64,000 bases of DNA from Cycas panzhihuaensis. Taxonomy: Eukaryota; Cycadophyta. The stretch is taken from assembly GCA_023213395.1 (NCBI GenBank), contig CM041465.1, positions 43,035,741 to 43,099,740 on the forward strand, read 5' to 3'. The notes under the pieces were generated by a model that saw nothing but the letters and a program-made list of their open reading frames with translations, was not told the DNA's origin and searched no databases. Position numbers and translations under genes: made by a program. Shown here piece by piece: positions 54,584 through 64,000 of the stretch. Position 1 is the first letter of the stretch, and each line of letters starts with the position of its first letter.

Positions 54584-56484
54584 GGTATTAAAGTTGTTTA
54601 AGGTTTCTTGAAACTAGCAGATGACTTAGAGACTCGAAACTTTCGTTGCTTAAGTTCCACCTTATAACATACCAACATCCTTGATCTTACAAGGAAGATC
54701 CAACAACTAAAGAGAGCGATGAGGGATGGAGGGCTAGGCAAAGAGTTGGTGCAACCCTGATATTTCTAGATAAATCCAACAATTGGCCAAGTCAATTTTT
54801 GGATAAGGCTAAGTAAAGTTGATCTGCACGACCGAAGTACGATTTCCTTGGGATTCAGAGTCTTAATAACACCATTTTCGAGTTTCCTTTTCTCCAAAAG
54901 AATCTCAATTGTCGTGCACCGACCATATGGTCGACTAGCTCCCTAGGAAATGCACCAAACTTGAAATTTTTAGAGGCAAGGTTTAAAACTTTTTTGGGCC
55001 TCTATAACAAAATTTTAAAGCAAATTTTAATGGTTAAAATGGACTTAATAAATTGCTTAAGTGAGTGATGAAATGCTGCTTTACAATGCTTGATAAAAAT
55101 TCAATTAAAGGGCTTTGAATGAAGCAAATTGAGTATATAAAATAACACTTAAAAGTATTCCAAAAAACACTTAAAAAGAGTAAAAAGGTACTAAGTGCTA
55201 AATGAAGATATGCTTGCTTGCTTGTTGCACCTTGAGTGGTTTCGTTTTAATGCAAAGAAACAACCACAAAATATTAATTTTAATGAAAGTATGCCAAGAG
55301 ATCAAGCTGTCACCACAATGTTAGGACTTTAAAATAGTCTTATATAGCCCCAAGGAAAGTGATTTTTTATTAAAGAAAGTGATTTTGAGCCCTTTTTTAA
55401 TACTTAGGGTGTAAAGGTCACCTCGCAGGGAGCCTTATAAAATCGAGTACAATATGAATTGTTTACAAAAAGTACATAAATGAATACAAAATCACTTGAT
55501 TGGAGTTAATTTTTACATTTGTAATTTTTTTTTTGTGTGTAAAAATAACTTTAAAAAATAAAAAAGGCCGAAATTGGCTTTAAAAGTACTTAAATTTCAT
55601 GAAAATCACTTAATAACTTTTAAATTATAGAAAAGGCCCTTTATTGAAAAGGGAATATACACAAAATATGCCAAAGTGTATAATGTAAAGTGAATTTTAT
55701 AATGTTTGAGAAAACAAATATTTTCAACTTTTAAAAAAATACGGCGGCCGAGCGACTTCTTGATGATGCAAGTAAATTTTTTTTCCATGTATGAAGGTTA
55801 GATCATCATGAGGTTGTAGGTGTAGGCTCGTATGACTAGTATGATGATGTCTCTCAAGTTTGAGGAGCTAATTTTGAGTGTGTGTTGAGAACAGAGCTAT
55901 GGAAGGGTTGACAGGGGCGCACAACCATAGGCTGTTCATACAACTGCGAGGAAGTAACTAAGGGTTTGAAAACTTATTTTTTGCTTCAAAGATTGTCTCC
56001 CAGGGTAGACACGGGTGCAAGATGCTTCAAACGTGAGCCAACAAGAGAACATGAAGAAAAAATGAGATTTTTTGTGAGAAAATCAGTAAAAAAGTCATGA
56101 GAAAGTTTGCCCTTGCTTTGAGAGGATTGCCCAACTATAGACAAAGACTGAGATGAGTAGTGTCTAAGACCAATAGAGGTAAATTACATTGTGTGCTTAC
56201 AGATTAGTTGAGAAATCCTATAAAATTAATTTTTACTTATAGGAAATTAAAGGAAAAATAGTGTATTTTGAGTCCTTTGTCTATTGCACATACAAATCTA
56301 ACTCAAAAATATTTTAGAAAATAAAACTTATTGATTTGTAACCTACAAATCTCTAAAAACAGCGAAAAATTGTAAAAGGATGACCCGATTCAGCCTTGGA
56401 TCACCTTTGGAGAGAGAAGGTCATCACCAAGGGTTTGGAATCCTCTTTCAAACCTACAAATAACAAAAAATCCTTCTCCAACAA
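54584..56484 (-). other. Copia-F leader
   Basis: About 1.9 kb with no recognisable protein. The gag-proximal 400 bases resemble Copia-A 2131-2500. The perfect palindrome CGACCATATGGTCG is at 54920-54933. The rest is AT-rich. Confidence 0.72.
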
Positions 56485-56496
56485 GCTTTGATACCA
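56485..56496 (-). promoter_or_regulatory. Copia-F primer-binding site
   Basis: On the minus strand TGGTATCAAAGC, one base from the iMet complement (G to A), two bases from the LTR end. Confidence 0.9.
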
Positions 56497-56498
56497 AA

Positions 56499-57075
56499 TG
56501 TTGAAAAAGATGGCATTTAGCCTTCACACCAATGATTAATGAGCACAGCCCTTAGGATCTTTATGAAGAGGAAATCAACTAGCATAAGGAGATGATTAAC
56601 ATCTATGCTCGGCAACTATGAACATGGGCAAATAATAAAACATAAAACACAATGTACCCAAGCATAATATAGACACAAAATGTGGAGAAGAAGGAATTGT
56701 TCCTCACTCCAAATAAACAAGATTGACTTGGATTTAGAAAATAGAAGCATAATAATACAACGCTCACCCTTTTATCTGATACATAAAAATTGGTCTCAAT
56801 ATATAGAGTTGGAGGAGAGACTTTGGAGGGCTTCATGTTTGATAAGTGTCAAACATGTAAGTTATGCCATTAGCATGTGGGAAAAGTGTCCCTTAGGCTC
56901 TCTTGTGAGCAAAAGTGCTTGAGGGGTACATTGATCATGAAGTCACTGCATTGTACTATTAGAAAAAATGTGAGTGTGTACTTTATCACATTAGGTGATA
57001 AGACATCTTTACATAAAGTATATAATGTTACAATATAAAGTACATCACTTAACATTTAAACATAAAGGTTTAACA
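56499..57075 (-). repeat. Copia-F 5' LTR
   Basis: 577 bp, plus-strand text tgttgaaaaag...ggtttaaca. It is uninterrupted and shows the target (gagactttggaggg at 56818) into which Copia-G inserted in the other LTR. Confidence 0.92.
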
Positions 57076-57282
57076 TGTAAAAGGTAATGTTTTATCTAGG
57101 CTAATGTTTTATCTAGGATATGAAAAGTCCCTTGTAAGGGTCATGTATCATCTCCCCCTTTCTTCTTCAATGTGATAAGTGGCACCATCTCATTAAGCGG
57201 TTGCCATTTGTCCCGTACTCTTTGAGATGTATTTAAAGACTTGCAAATGATCAGTAAAGCATAAGAGTGAATTCCTTCTACA
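57076..57282 (+). repeat. Copia-H 5' LTR
   Basis: 207 bp, TGTAAAAGGTAATG...CTACA; similar to the 199-bp LTR of Copia-E. A 16-bp unit taatgttttatctagg is tandemly duplicated at 57085-57100 and 57102-57117, which is absent from Copia-E. Confidence 0.88.
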
Positions 57283-57294
57283 TGGTATCAGAGC
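57283..57294 (+). promoter_or_regulatory. Copia-H primer-binding site (tRNA-iMet)
   Basis: TGGTATCAGAGC, a perfect iMet complement directly after the LTR. Confidence 0.93.
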
Positions 57295-58090
57295 AGGCTA
57301 TTGAGTCCCTCTATCTATAAGAGAATTAGGTCTCTAGGAATCAGAGAAGCATTAGATCAAGGCAATTGAAGAAGTCTAAGGAATCTAAGGTATTCATCAA
57401 GCAAGTCTCAAACAAAGTTCTTCCTGTGTACGGATCAGAGTACGGAACTGTACAGAATCGTACTGACGTCAAAAATCAAAGTCATAAGAATCTCACGAAA
57501 CGTGGCCAGATCATAGATCGGGGTCCCCTCAACATTTCCTCTTCTGGATCGACATGATTTGAAGACTTTTTGATGTACTTTTGGCCAGATTTCTCTGCGT
57601 GCAGGTGGAAGACAAATTGCCACAATGACCCTTGATGTTCTTACAGGACACATGCTCAGTCAAGAGTAGAGGAATCAGAGATATGAAGAAGACAGGGAAA
57701 TTGAAGAAGCACTTGTCACCAAACTTCACTTGGGAAGTCGAGGATGAGGTCAATATAACCTTAGAACACGAGGAAGAGCAATGGATGGCTACAGAGGTTG
57801 TTGGACTGAAGGTAGAGGACGAGGAAGAACTGTTGCAAATGTACCACATGATGGCAGAGTTTGTTTCAATTGTGGCAAACCAACCATTTCTCAAGTGCCT
57901 GTAAAGCCTTCGACGTCTGTTACCATTGCGGACAAACAGGTCATTATCCTTACTAGTGTCATCAAAGAAGAATTGAAATTCAAAAAGGGAAGCAGGTATC
58001 TAGAAACTACAGCAGAAAACGAGACTCAATGTAAGACGGCGGAAATACCTTCATAGCAAATAAGCGAGAAGTGCCAATGCGCCAGAAAAT
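57295..58090 (+). pseudogene. gag: Copia-H leader fused to gag remnant
   Basis: Leader to about 57598 (a shortened relative of the Copia-E leader, with gtacgg motifs), then a direct jump into the part of gag equal to Copia-E 26326 onward: QIATMTLDVLTGHMLSQE, a stop at 57666, YEEDREIEEALVTKLHLGS. The RGR-rich segment (RGCWTEGRGRGR) and the first zinc knuckle start (VCFNCGK) are visible, but the remaining Cys/His positions are broken by frameshifts. The capsid start and most of capsid are deleted. Confidence 0.82.
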
Positions 58091-59677
58091 TGGTATGTTG
58101 ATTCAGGAGCCTCACATCACATGACCGGAATTGAAGAATGGTTTGAAGTCTTCAAACCATATGACCTTAACAAATCTGTCGAATTAGGAGATAACTTTCC
58201 TTTGTATATAAAAGGAATAGGACAAATTGCCATAAATATTGATGGAAAACTACAACGAATAGGCAATGTTTTCTTTGCACCAGGAATAAAGAAAAATCTC
58301 CTATCAATGTCTCAGTTAAGTGAGAAAAAACTGAGAACAATATTTGATGAAAATGACCATTGTTATATCCTTGACATGAAAAAGAATGGTGTTGTAACAG
58401 CTGAAGGAGAAAAATGTAATAGGCTGTACAAACTTCTCTCCACTCCTATGTTGCCTGATAAAGGGCCTACGATATCTACTTCTGATGTAAATTTTTTTGT
58501 TGTGACCAACAACGATACTAATAAAATGTGGCATTTGAGGTACAGTCATATCTCTCATGATAGACTGGAAAAGCGAAAAAAATTGAAGATGGTAAATGGC
58601 CTGCCTAACATTCAATTTAATTCATTTGTATGCAAAAGTTTCTTGATGGGAAAACAACACAGAATTCCTTTTTCAAAAAGCACATGGCATGCAGAAGATA
58701 ATTTGGAACTAATTCACACTAATTTGTGTGGTCCATTTACACCAATTTCAACAAATGGAGCAAGGTACTTCCTAATCTTCATTGATGACTTTTCCAGAAA
58801 GACATGGGTATATTTTTTGTTTAGTAAATCAGAAACATCCAATTATTTCAAAGAATTTAAAACAGAAGTAGAGCTAGAAAGCAACAAGAAAATTAAATGT
58901 ATCCATTCAGATGGAGGTGGCGAGTTCATGTCTAATAAGTTTTTCCATTTTTGTAAAGTGCATAGAATCCGTAGACAAGTCACAACCCTGTAGACACCAT
59001 AATCAAACGGGTTAGCAGAAAGAATGAATAGAACAATTTTAGAAATGGCTTGGTGTATGTTAAGCGAGAACGACATCACAAGTAAATATTGAGCAGAGGC
59101 TATGAACACAGCTGTGTACTTGATCAATAGGAGTCCAACTCAAGCACTGGGTGAAATAACACCCGAAGAGGTGTGGACAGGCCATAAACCAAATGTAAGT
59201 CATCTTAAGATTTTTGGCTGCAAAGCATATGTACATGTTCCTGATTAAAAAAGGACCAAACTAGCTAACAAAAGCATAGAATGCATAATGGTTGGATATA
59301 GCAGTCGTTCAAAGGCATATTGATGTCTTGATCCAAAGACAAACAAACTCTACATAAGCAGAGATGTAATATTTGATGAAAGAAAAGAATTATTGAAGCT
59401 GAGCACCAAGAAACAAACGTCAGTGATCAAAACATGAAAATAATTCCGTTAGAAGATAAATCAAATATTACTTCTGATAGAACTGAAAGTGATACTTCAT
59501 CATCTGATACTCAACAAGCAAATGATTCCAGTGTTCATCCATCTGATACCCAACAAGCAAGTGATACGAGCCTTCATCCAGAAGATGAAGAAACCAGTTC
59601 ATCACAGGAATTAGTCTCCAAAAGGGTACCAAAATCGTACCTCAAAACTCTTGAAGAAACAAGAGGAGAGGTGTCTG
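58091..59677 (+). pseudogene. pol: Copia-H protease, integrase and connector
   Basis: Protease active site intact, VDSGASHHMTG (Asp 58101-58103). Open frame 58121-58993: IGNVFFAPGIKKNLLSMSQL, LRYSHISHDRLE, zinc pair damaged (CKSF), FIDDFSRKTWVYF (Asp), HSDGGGEFMSNKF (Asp), then stops at 58991, 59000 and 59088, and LAERMNRTI (Glu). GYSSRSKAY, LYISRDVIFDE, then a connector in which SDTQQANDSSVHP / SDTQQASDTSLHP is a tandem 36-bp duplication absent from Copia-E. Ends TRGEVS at the Gypsy-C insertion. Confidence 0.9.
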
Positions 59678-60501
59678 TGTTGGGGCATATTGTGACACGT
59701 TGGGCTATGAGAGGACTAGAGATAGGTTGTGTAACAGTGGATGTGCAGGTACGGATCGTACGAAGGTACACATGTAGCAGAAAGACGAAAAGATCAACAT
59801 TTTGGGTACGTATGACAGGTGCGTATTTGAAAAGGTACGCAACACAGATACGTATCTCCGACAGAACGGAAGTAGATAGAGACGGTTCGCATGGAAGGAC
59901 CTGACAGAGGGAAGCCTGGGATGACGTCAGACGTATGTACGGACGTACGAATGAGTTAAGACAGTGGTTAAGGAAGTTAACCAAAGGTTAACAGAAAGGT
60001 ACGATTATGACTGAAAGGGTATGGTTATGACAGACAGTCATAACCCTTCGGCCAAAAGGCAAAAAGAAGGCGCATTTAAGGGCTTCCAAAAGGACCATTT
60101 GGCTAGGGTGAGAGCCAAGTATTCAGACACATGTTGGTACAGAGAACAGTACGTATGACAGCAGCCTAAAGCCGTGGGTATTGATGTGTACCTTCGGGGT
60201 ACGCATGTGACAGCGACAATGTATGTCGCTGGAATGCACTCCAGCACCTTTTGTACAAGGACTTATTGCTTAATAAAATAAGAGTTATGTGGAAATGTGG
60301 ATTCTATGTATGTTATGAGGATGAATTGCTGAATATGTGCTGATTGTTGTACTGCTGTGTGTAAACTGTGACATAACTGTGTGGAATGGTGAATAAATCT
60401 GTGTGATGATTATGTTGACTGTATCCTAAACTAGATTACAACCTGTGTTACCTTGACAAGTGTATTGATCTCATAAGGGGTGTAAAATCTATAAGTCAAC
60501 A
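59678..60501 (+). repeat. Gypsy-C 5' LTR
   Basis: TGTTGGGGCATATTG...GTCAACA. Shares gtacgtat/gtacgcat motifs, cataaccctt, AATAAAA and the tagactata-like end region with Gypsy-A and B. Confidence 0.88.
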
Positions 60502-60502
60502 T

Positions 60503-60640
60503 TGGTTCCGCTGCCCACGTCCATTGAGGAGGGACAAGGCCCAAGAGTTTCACAAGGGGGAATGTGTAAAGGATGAGGACCACTCGGGTCCGCCGTGATG
60601 GCGGTCAGAATTAAGCCTCCGACAACTAGGGGACCTTCCA
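60503..60640 (+). promoter_or_regulatory. Gypsy-C primer site and leader
   Basis: The primer site TGGTTCCGCTGCC is tRNA-Glu-like with one mismatch. Leader hairpin CCGCC-gtgat-GGCGG at 60590-60604. Confidence 0.7.
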
Positions 60641-62452
60641 ATGCCACCTAAGAGGCCTTCAAAGGCGGAAGAGCCACAAAAGGATACTTCACCTCTAGGG
60701 AAAGAAACAAGTAGACAGAGAGCATTACGATGGTCAAAAGAGTCAAAACTGAGAAGGGCAAGAAGACTAAGTTCGCAGAATAATGAGACTAAGGGACAGT
60801 CCATTGAAGAATCTGAGGCAAGTGGAGCCTAGACACCTCAGGAACAAGGAGAGGGAAATAATGGCGAACAAATGGTACTAACACCAGCCCCAATCAAGGA
60901 TGACCTATTTAGCCCAAAATATGAAGCAAAACCAAAGGTGGATAAGGAACATAAAGACACTCTAAGGAAGGAGGAGAGTATACCTGTGGAAGGCACCCCG
61001 AAGGATCTAAGTGACAATGAGTAGAAGGTGGAGGAAGGTCCCTCGGCATATTGGGAAAATGAGCTAACAAGGTAGCTTTTTGAGGATTCATCAGACAGAG
61101 GGTCTGATTAGTCATACATAACAGGTACACCATTGACAATACAAGTGCCAGGTGTGCCAGAACCTATACATCTAAAGACACCATTTAAGAATTCATTATT
61201 TGGGAAGGATAATATTGCAGTAAACACTCGAAACACATCTTCAAAAGAAAAGGGTGAAGGAGAGGAGATAGAATCCAGTGAGGAGGAAAAAGGGGAAGAA
61301 TCACCACTAGGTGGGACACCAGTACAATCTCCCAGGATGGATGACTACAGAGATTTTGGGAAATTGATCTTTAACGACACTTCAGATGCAACTGAACATG
61401 CATATTTGTTCCAAAATTTGATTGACGTGAAGAAAATTACATATGAAGATGAGATAAAAGCCATATTCGCTTGTACATTGAGGGGAGTACCATTGGCCTG
61501 GTACAAGGAGTTGGACAAGAAAGAATCATGGGCCAATATAAAAAAGTCTTTTAAAGAAAGATTTCAAAAGTTCCGAAGTAATGAAGCAGTGGAAATTGCC
61601 CTCAGGGAAATCAAACAAAGACTTGGAGAATCGGTGTTGACTTATATCAGTCGGATGAAAATCATTGCAACCAACATGATCAACGAGACCCTGACAGATC
61701 ACAATATGAAAAATTATTTTGTTAGAGGATTAAATGAGAAGCTGAGAGCCATGATGCATGCACATCCATTGAAGTCATTCAAGAATGCCTAGGATTTAGC
61801 ACTCGATTTTGAAATGGAGATGGATGCTCAGTCTGGAGGACACGACCCCCTCCTATTGAGATTACAAGAAGAAGTAAGGGAAATTAAACAGAATCAGCAT
61901 AACCGACCCTTTTGCCAGGTGGGAGTATCGAAAGAAGAATCAGAAGTAGAAGCTCTGAGGAAGGAAGTGGCAAGATTGAAAATAAGGAATAATAGAGAGG
62001 AGGAAATGACAAAGAAAAAGGACCATGAATTCAGAGTGGATAAGTGGTGCCACATCTGTGAAGAAAGTTCGCATACGACAAAAGAGTGTGAAATTAATCC
62101 GAAGAATAGTCCAATGCACCAAAGGGACAAATGGTGCCGCATATGCGATGTGGATACTCATATGACGAAGGATTGTTTTTTCAACCCAAGAGGAAGATCG
62201 TATAGAGGACAAGGTAGGGGAAGAGGAGGCAACCCACCTCAGAATGTATACACAATGAGGAGTACACAGGAATCCTTGAGGAAGAAACAACCAATGGGAA
62301 GATGCCTCATATGCTTACAGTTCGGGTGTTGGAAATCTGAATGCCCAACTAAATGGGAGTACAAACAAAAACCGTCTGTATGCAATAATTGTGGACCAAG
62401 TGAGCACAAAACAGAGGATTGCAAGGGGAAAGCGAAAGCCACCAACTTAATG
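60641..62452 (+). pseudogene. gag: Gypsy-C gag with four zinc knuckles
   Basis: MPPKRPSK start; basic head; stops at 60830, 61021, 61075 and 61108, mostly CAG to TAG. Capsid is open at 61133-61792 (DYRDFGKLIFNDTSDATEHA, FACTLRGVPLAWYKE, NYFVRGLNEKLRAMM), a TAG at 61790, then open again. Four knuckles lie at 62048-62089 (CHICEESSHTTKEC), 62134-62175 (CRICDVDTHMTKDC), 62303-62344 (CLICLQFGCWKSEC, Cys in place of His) and 62381-62422 (CNNCGPSEHKTEDC). An RGQGRGRGG segment sits between the second and third. Such a protein would bind element RNA strongly. Confidence 0.9.
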
Positions 62453-63439
62453 ACAATCATACCGGAAAGCAAAAATGTAAAACTCCAAAAGAAGCAAAAA
62501 GAGAAGGAAGAAGAGGGGTATCCAAACCCACAGACAGAGATAAATCGATTTCGACAAGCAAAGCAAGTGTTAGAGGAACTAGCTCAGGAAGAGACTATGT
62601 TACCAATGGGAAAACTCGAGACCAAATATGTGTATGTGAGAAAAAATAAACAAAAGGAGAAAGAAAAGGTACCAGAAGAACCAAAAACACAACCCCAAAT
62701 GGTACAAATGGAGGAATTATTCAAAGGATTACCAGCAGAGGATATTCCAAGAATGTTGTTGCTGATGGAGAATTTGATGAAACAATTGCAATTAACTATT
62801 CCTCTATGCCAAGTAATCGACCGGATTAAAGAAGGAATATTACAACAAGGAATTACCAAGAGTTTGAAGAAAGTGATGCCGTCATTCGTCATGGATCCCA
62901 TGGTGACAATGATTGTATTGGGAGAAACATTTCCGAAAGTGATCGTTGATGGGGGAGCAACTGTGAATGTACTACCCACCTCGACATGGCGAAAGTTGGG
63001 GAGCCCGAATTTGGAAGCGGCAACCTATTCGTTAAAATTAGCCAATGAATTATTGGTGCGACCTGTGGGAAAGTTGGCCAACATCAAAGTGGATGTGGCA
63101 GGAATCGTCGTAAAAATCAACTTCACAATTGTGGAAACAGAAAAGGGTGCAACACCCTATCTAGCCTTATTAGGAAGGCCTTGGCTATACAAGACCCAAT
63201 GTCTCCAAAACTAGAAGAACGTGACCTTCACCTTGTCAGATGGCAAAACTGAAGTGGTATTACCAATGTTGGGGAGGAATTCCATTGAGGTGATACCTGA
63301 CGAGGGATCCAGTACAATCGTCGTAAGTGAAACAATAGCCACTTCCCTCGATGAAGACAATCTTTACCATACGGCCGAAGAACCTACCAAACTAATCGGC
63401 TACCAAGAAGCAGAACCGACTCATTTTGGAAAAATTTAG
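62453..63439 (+). pseudogene. pol: Gypsy-C protease region
   Basis: Part of a 466-codon open frame (61814-63214) that runs on from gag without a frameshift, so Gag and protease share a frame. MEELFKGLPAEDIPRMLLLM, then VIVDGGATVNVLPTSTWRKL (catalytic Asp 62948-62950) and LLGRPWLYKTQCLQ. The stop at 63212 falls at the tryptophan seen in Gypsy-B (TGG to TAG). Continues VTFTLSDGKTEVVLPMLG to 63437. Confidence 0.9.
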
Positions 63440-64000
63440 TACTCCTCAGACAACGAAAATGGGATGAAATTTGTGGATTATTGGTTGCAAGACGCTTACG
63501 AAGTAATCTCTTCTTCTCATAGGTGTAACTTATTATCTAAATGTATAACTGAAAACATTGATGATAATTCAGATTCTTTTGAATATATGATGACTAACGA
63601 TAGCTCAGTAGGTAACACAGAAATTAACATAAACCTAGACCAAAACCCCCCTAATAGACTTAGTATTTTTCATAGCCTTATAGTATCTAGTATTAACCTT
63701 AACCTCCCTTCTACCTCAGGTGTGGGTCCTAAGGTAGATTCCCTATCCCCCCCCTTATTACAACCTGAGGAAGGAAGTAATATTCCTTCGTCATCCTCTT
63801 TAGAGGTATACCCACCTAGCAACCGATCACTTCCAACAATTGGCGCCAAATCCAAGGGAATGGAAGGGGAATCGGCGGAAAATACTTCTAGAGACTCAGG
63901 TCTAGGCGGTAAGGTAACTATCCCAGAGGAGACAAACTTCAAAACTTATATTGGAAATCATGTTGAACCTTTCTATGGGGAACAATTGTATGGAACCACT
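63440..64000 (+). pseudogene. pol: Gypsy-C linker after protease
   Basis: After a stop at 63437, DAYEVISSSHRCNLLSKCIT, then Ser/Asn/Pro-rich text with SINLNLPSTSGVGPKVDSL, SLPTIGAKSKGMEG and YIGNHVEPFYGEQLYG at the window end. It follows Gypsy-A 10724-11230. The capsid-like segment of Gypsy-A would begin about 120 bases further on, just outside the window. Confidence 0.75.

Larger units (their letters stand above)
36851..57075 (-). mobile_element. Copia-F, LTR retrotransposon carrying Copia-G in its 3' LTR
   Basis: Minus-strand Copia of the Copia-A family. 5' LTR 56499-57075 (577 bp). The 3' LTR is split: 36851-37175 and 50146-50391, about 571 bp when rejoined. Internal order on the minus strand: primer site 56485-56496, leader, gag from 54583, protease, integrase, RT, RNase H to about 50400, purine tract. 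Its target duplication is not seen: left flank ctcat, right neighbour is Copia-H starting at 57076. All coding parts are broken. Confidence 0.9.
57076..64000 (+). mobile_element. Copia-H (Copia-E family), 5' part, split by Gypsy-C
   Basis: The 5' LTR 57076-57282, primer site, a gag lacking its N-terminal two-thirds, protease and integrase run to 59677, where Gypsy-C has inserted (left duplication gtctg, 59673-59677). RT, RNase H and 3' LTR must lie beyond the window. It begins exactly one base after the Copia-F LTR end. Confidence 0.88.
59678..64000 (+). mobile_element. Gypsy-C, 5' part of a third Gypsy-A family element
   Basis: 5' LTR 59678-60501 (824 bp), primer site TGGTTCCGCTGCC at 60503-60515, leader, gag and protease; continues past the window. 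It has long open frames and the most complete zinc-knuckle array of the three copies. Its LTR is clearly related to, but distinct from, those of A and B. Confidence 0.9.

Noticed and set aside
1-64000. Host genes, tRNA/rRNA genes, organelle insertions
   Set aside because: I looked for non-element proteins and for tRNA-like cloverleaf motifs beyond primer sites and saw none that I could support; a tool-based scan would be needed to exclude small RNA genes.

Overview
This window looks like intergenic DNA from a large, repeat-rich seed-plant nuclear genome. I found no host gene. Nearly every base can be assigned to Ty1/Copia or Ty3/Gypsy LTR retrotransposons, or fragments of them, nested inside one another. 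Plant origin is shown by the plant-type Copia pol domains, by primer-binding sites matching the tRNA-iMet 3' end, and by a Gypsy family whose primer-binding site matches plant tRNA-Glu. The size and depth of nesting would suit a gymnosperm or other giant genome, but species cannot be read from this sequence.

Layout, left block (1-20878). Copia-A (+) starts in its 5' LTR at base 1 and runs to 17634. Its 3' LTR is split by Gypsy-A (7031-17424, 5-bp target duplication atgtt). Copia-A itself sits in Copia-B (+, only the RNase H end and 3' LTR visible, 17635-18428). Next come a minus-strand integrase fragment of Copia-C (18429-~19930), an unassigned stretch, and an orphan LTR (20532-20878).

Middle block (20879-36850). 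Gypsy-D, a degraded minus-strand chromovirus-like element, is split inside its RT by Copia-D (+, 22645-33835). Copia-D is split by Copia-E (+, 24901-30809, perfect target duplication tggca), and the Copia-E RT is split by a 645-bp solo LTR (28701-29345, target duplication aagaa). This gives four nested levels. A plus-strand Gypsy protease scrap follows (36481-36850).

Right block (36851-64000). Copia-F (-, 36851-57075, same family as Copia-A) holds Copia-G (-, 37176-50140) in one LTR, and Copia-G holds Gypsy-B (+, 37382-43244) in one of its LTRs. Copia-H (+, from 57076, same family as Copia-E) abuts the last base of Copia-F and is cut by Gypsy-C (+, 59678 to the window end).

The most interesting material is the Gypsy family represented by A, B and C. 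It has a tRNA-Glu-type primer site, a small leader hairpin whose stem bases co-vary, an Arg/Lys-rich Gag N-terminus, four tandem zinc knuckles (one CCCC), a DGGA protease, a second capsid-like segment between protease and RT (seen in A), a tandem array of palindromes after integrase, an accessory ORF ending in a coiled coil, and a conserved hairpin before the 3' LTR. Within each element gag, protease, integrase/RT/RNase H and LTRs would have worked together to copy and insert it. Every pol reading frame here carries stops, frameshifts or deletions, so none looks autonomous today.
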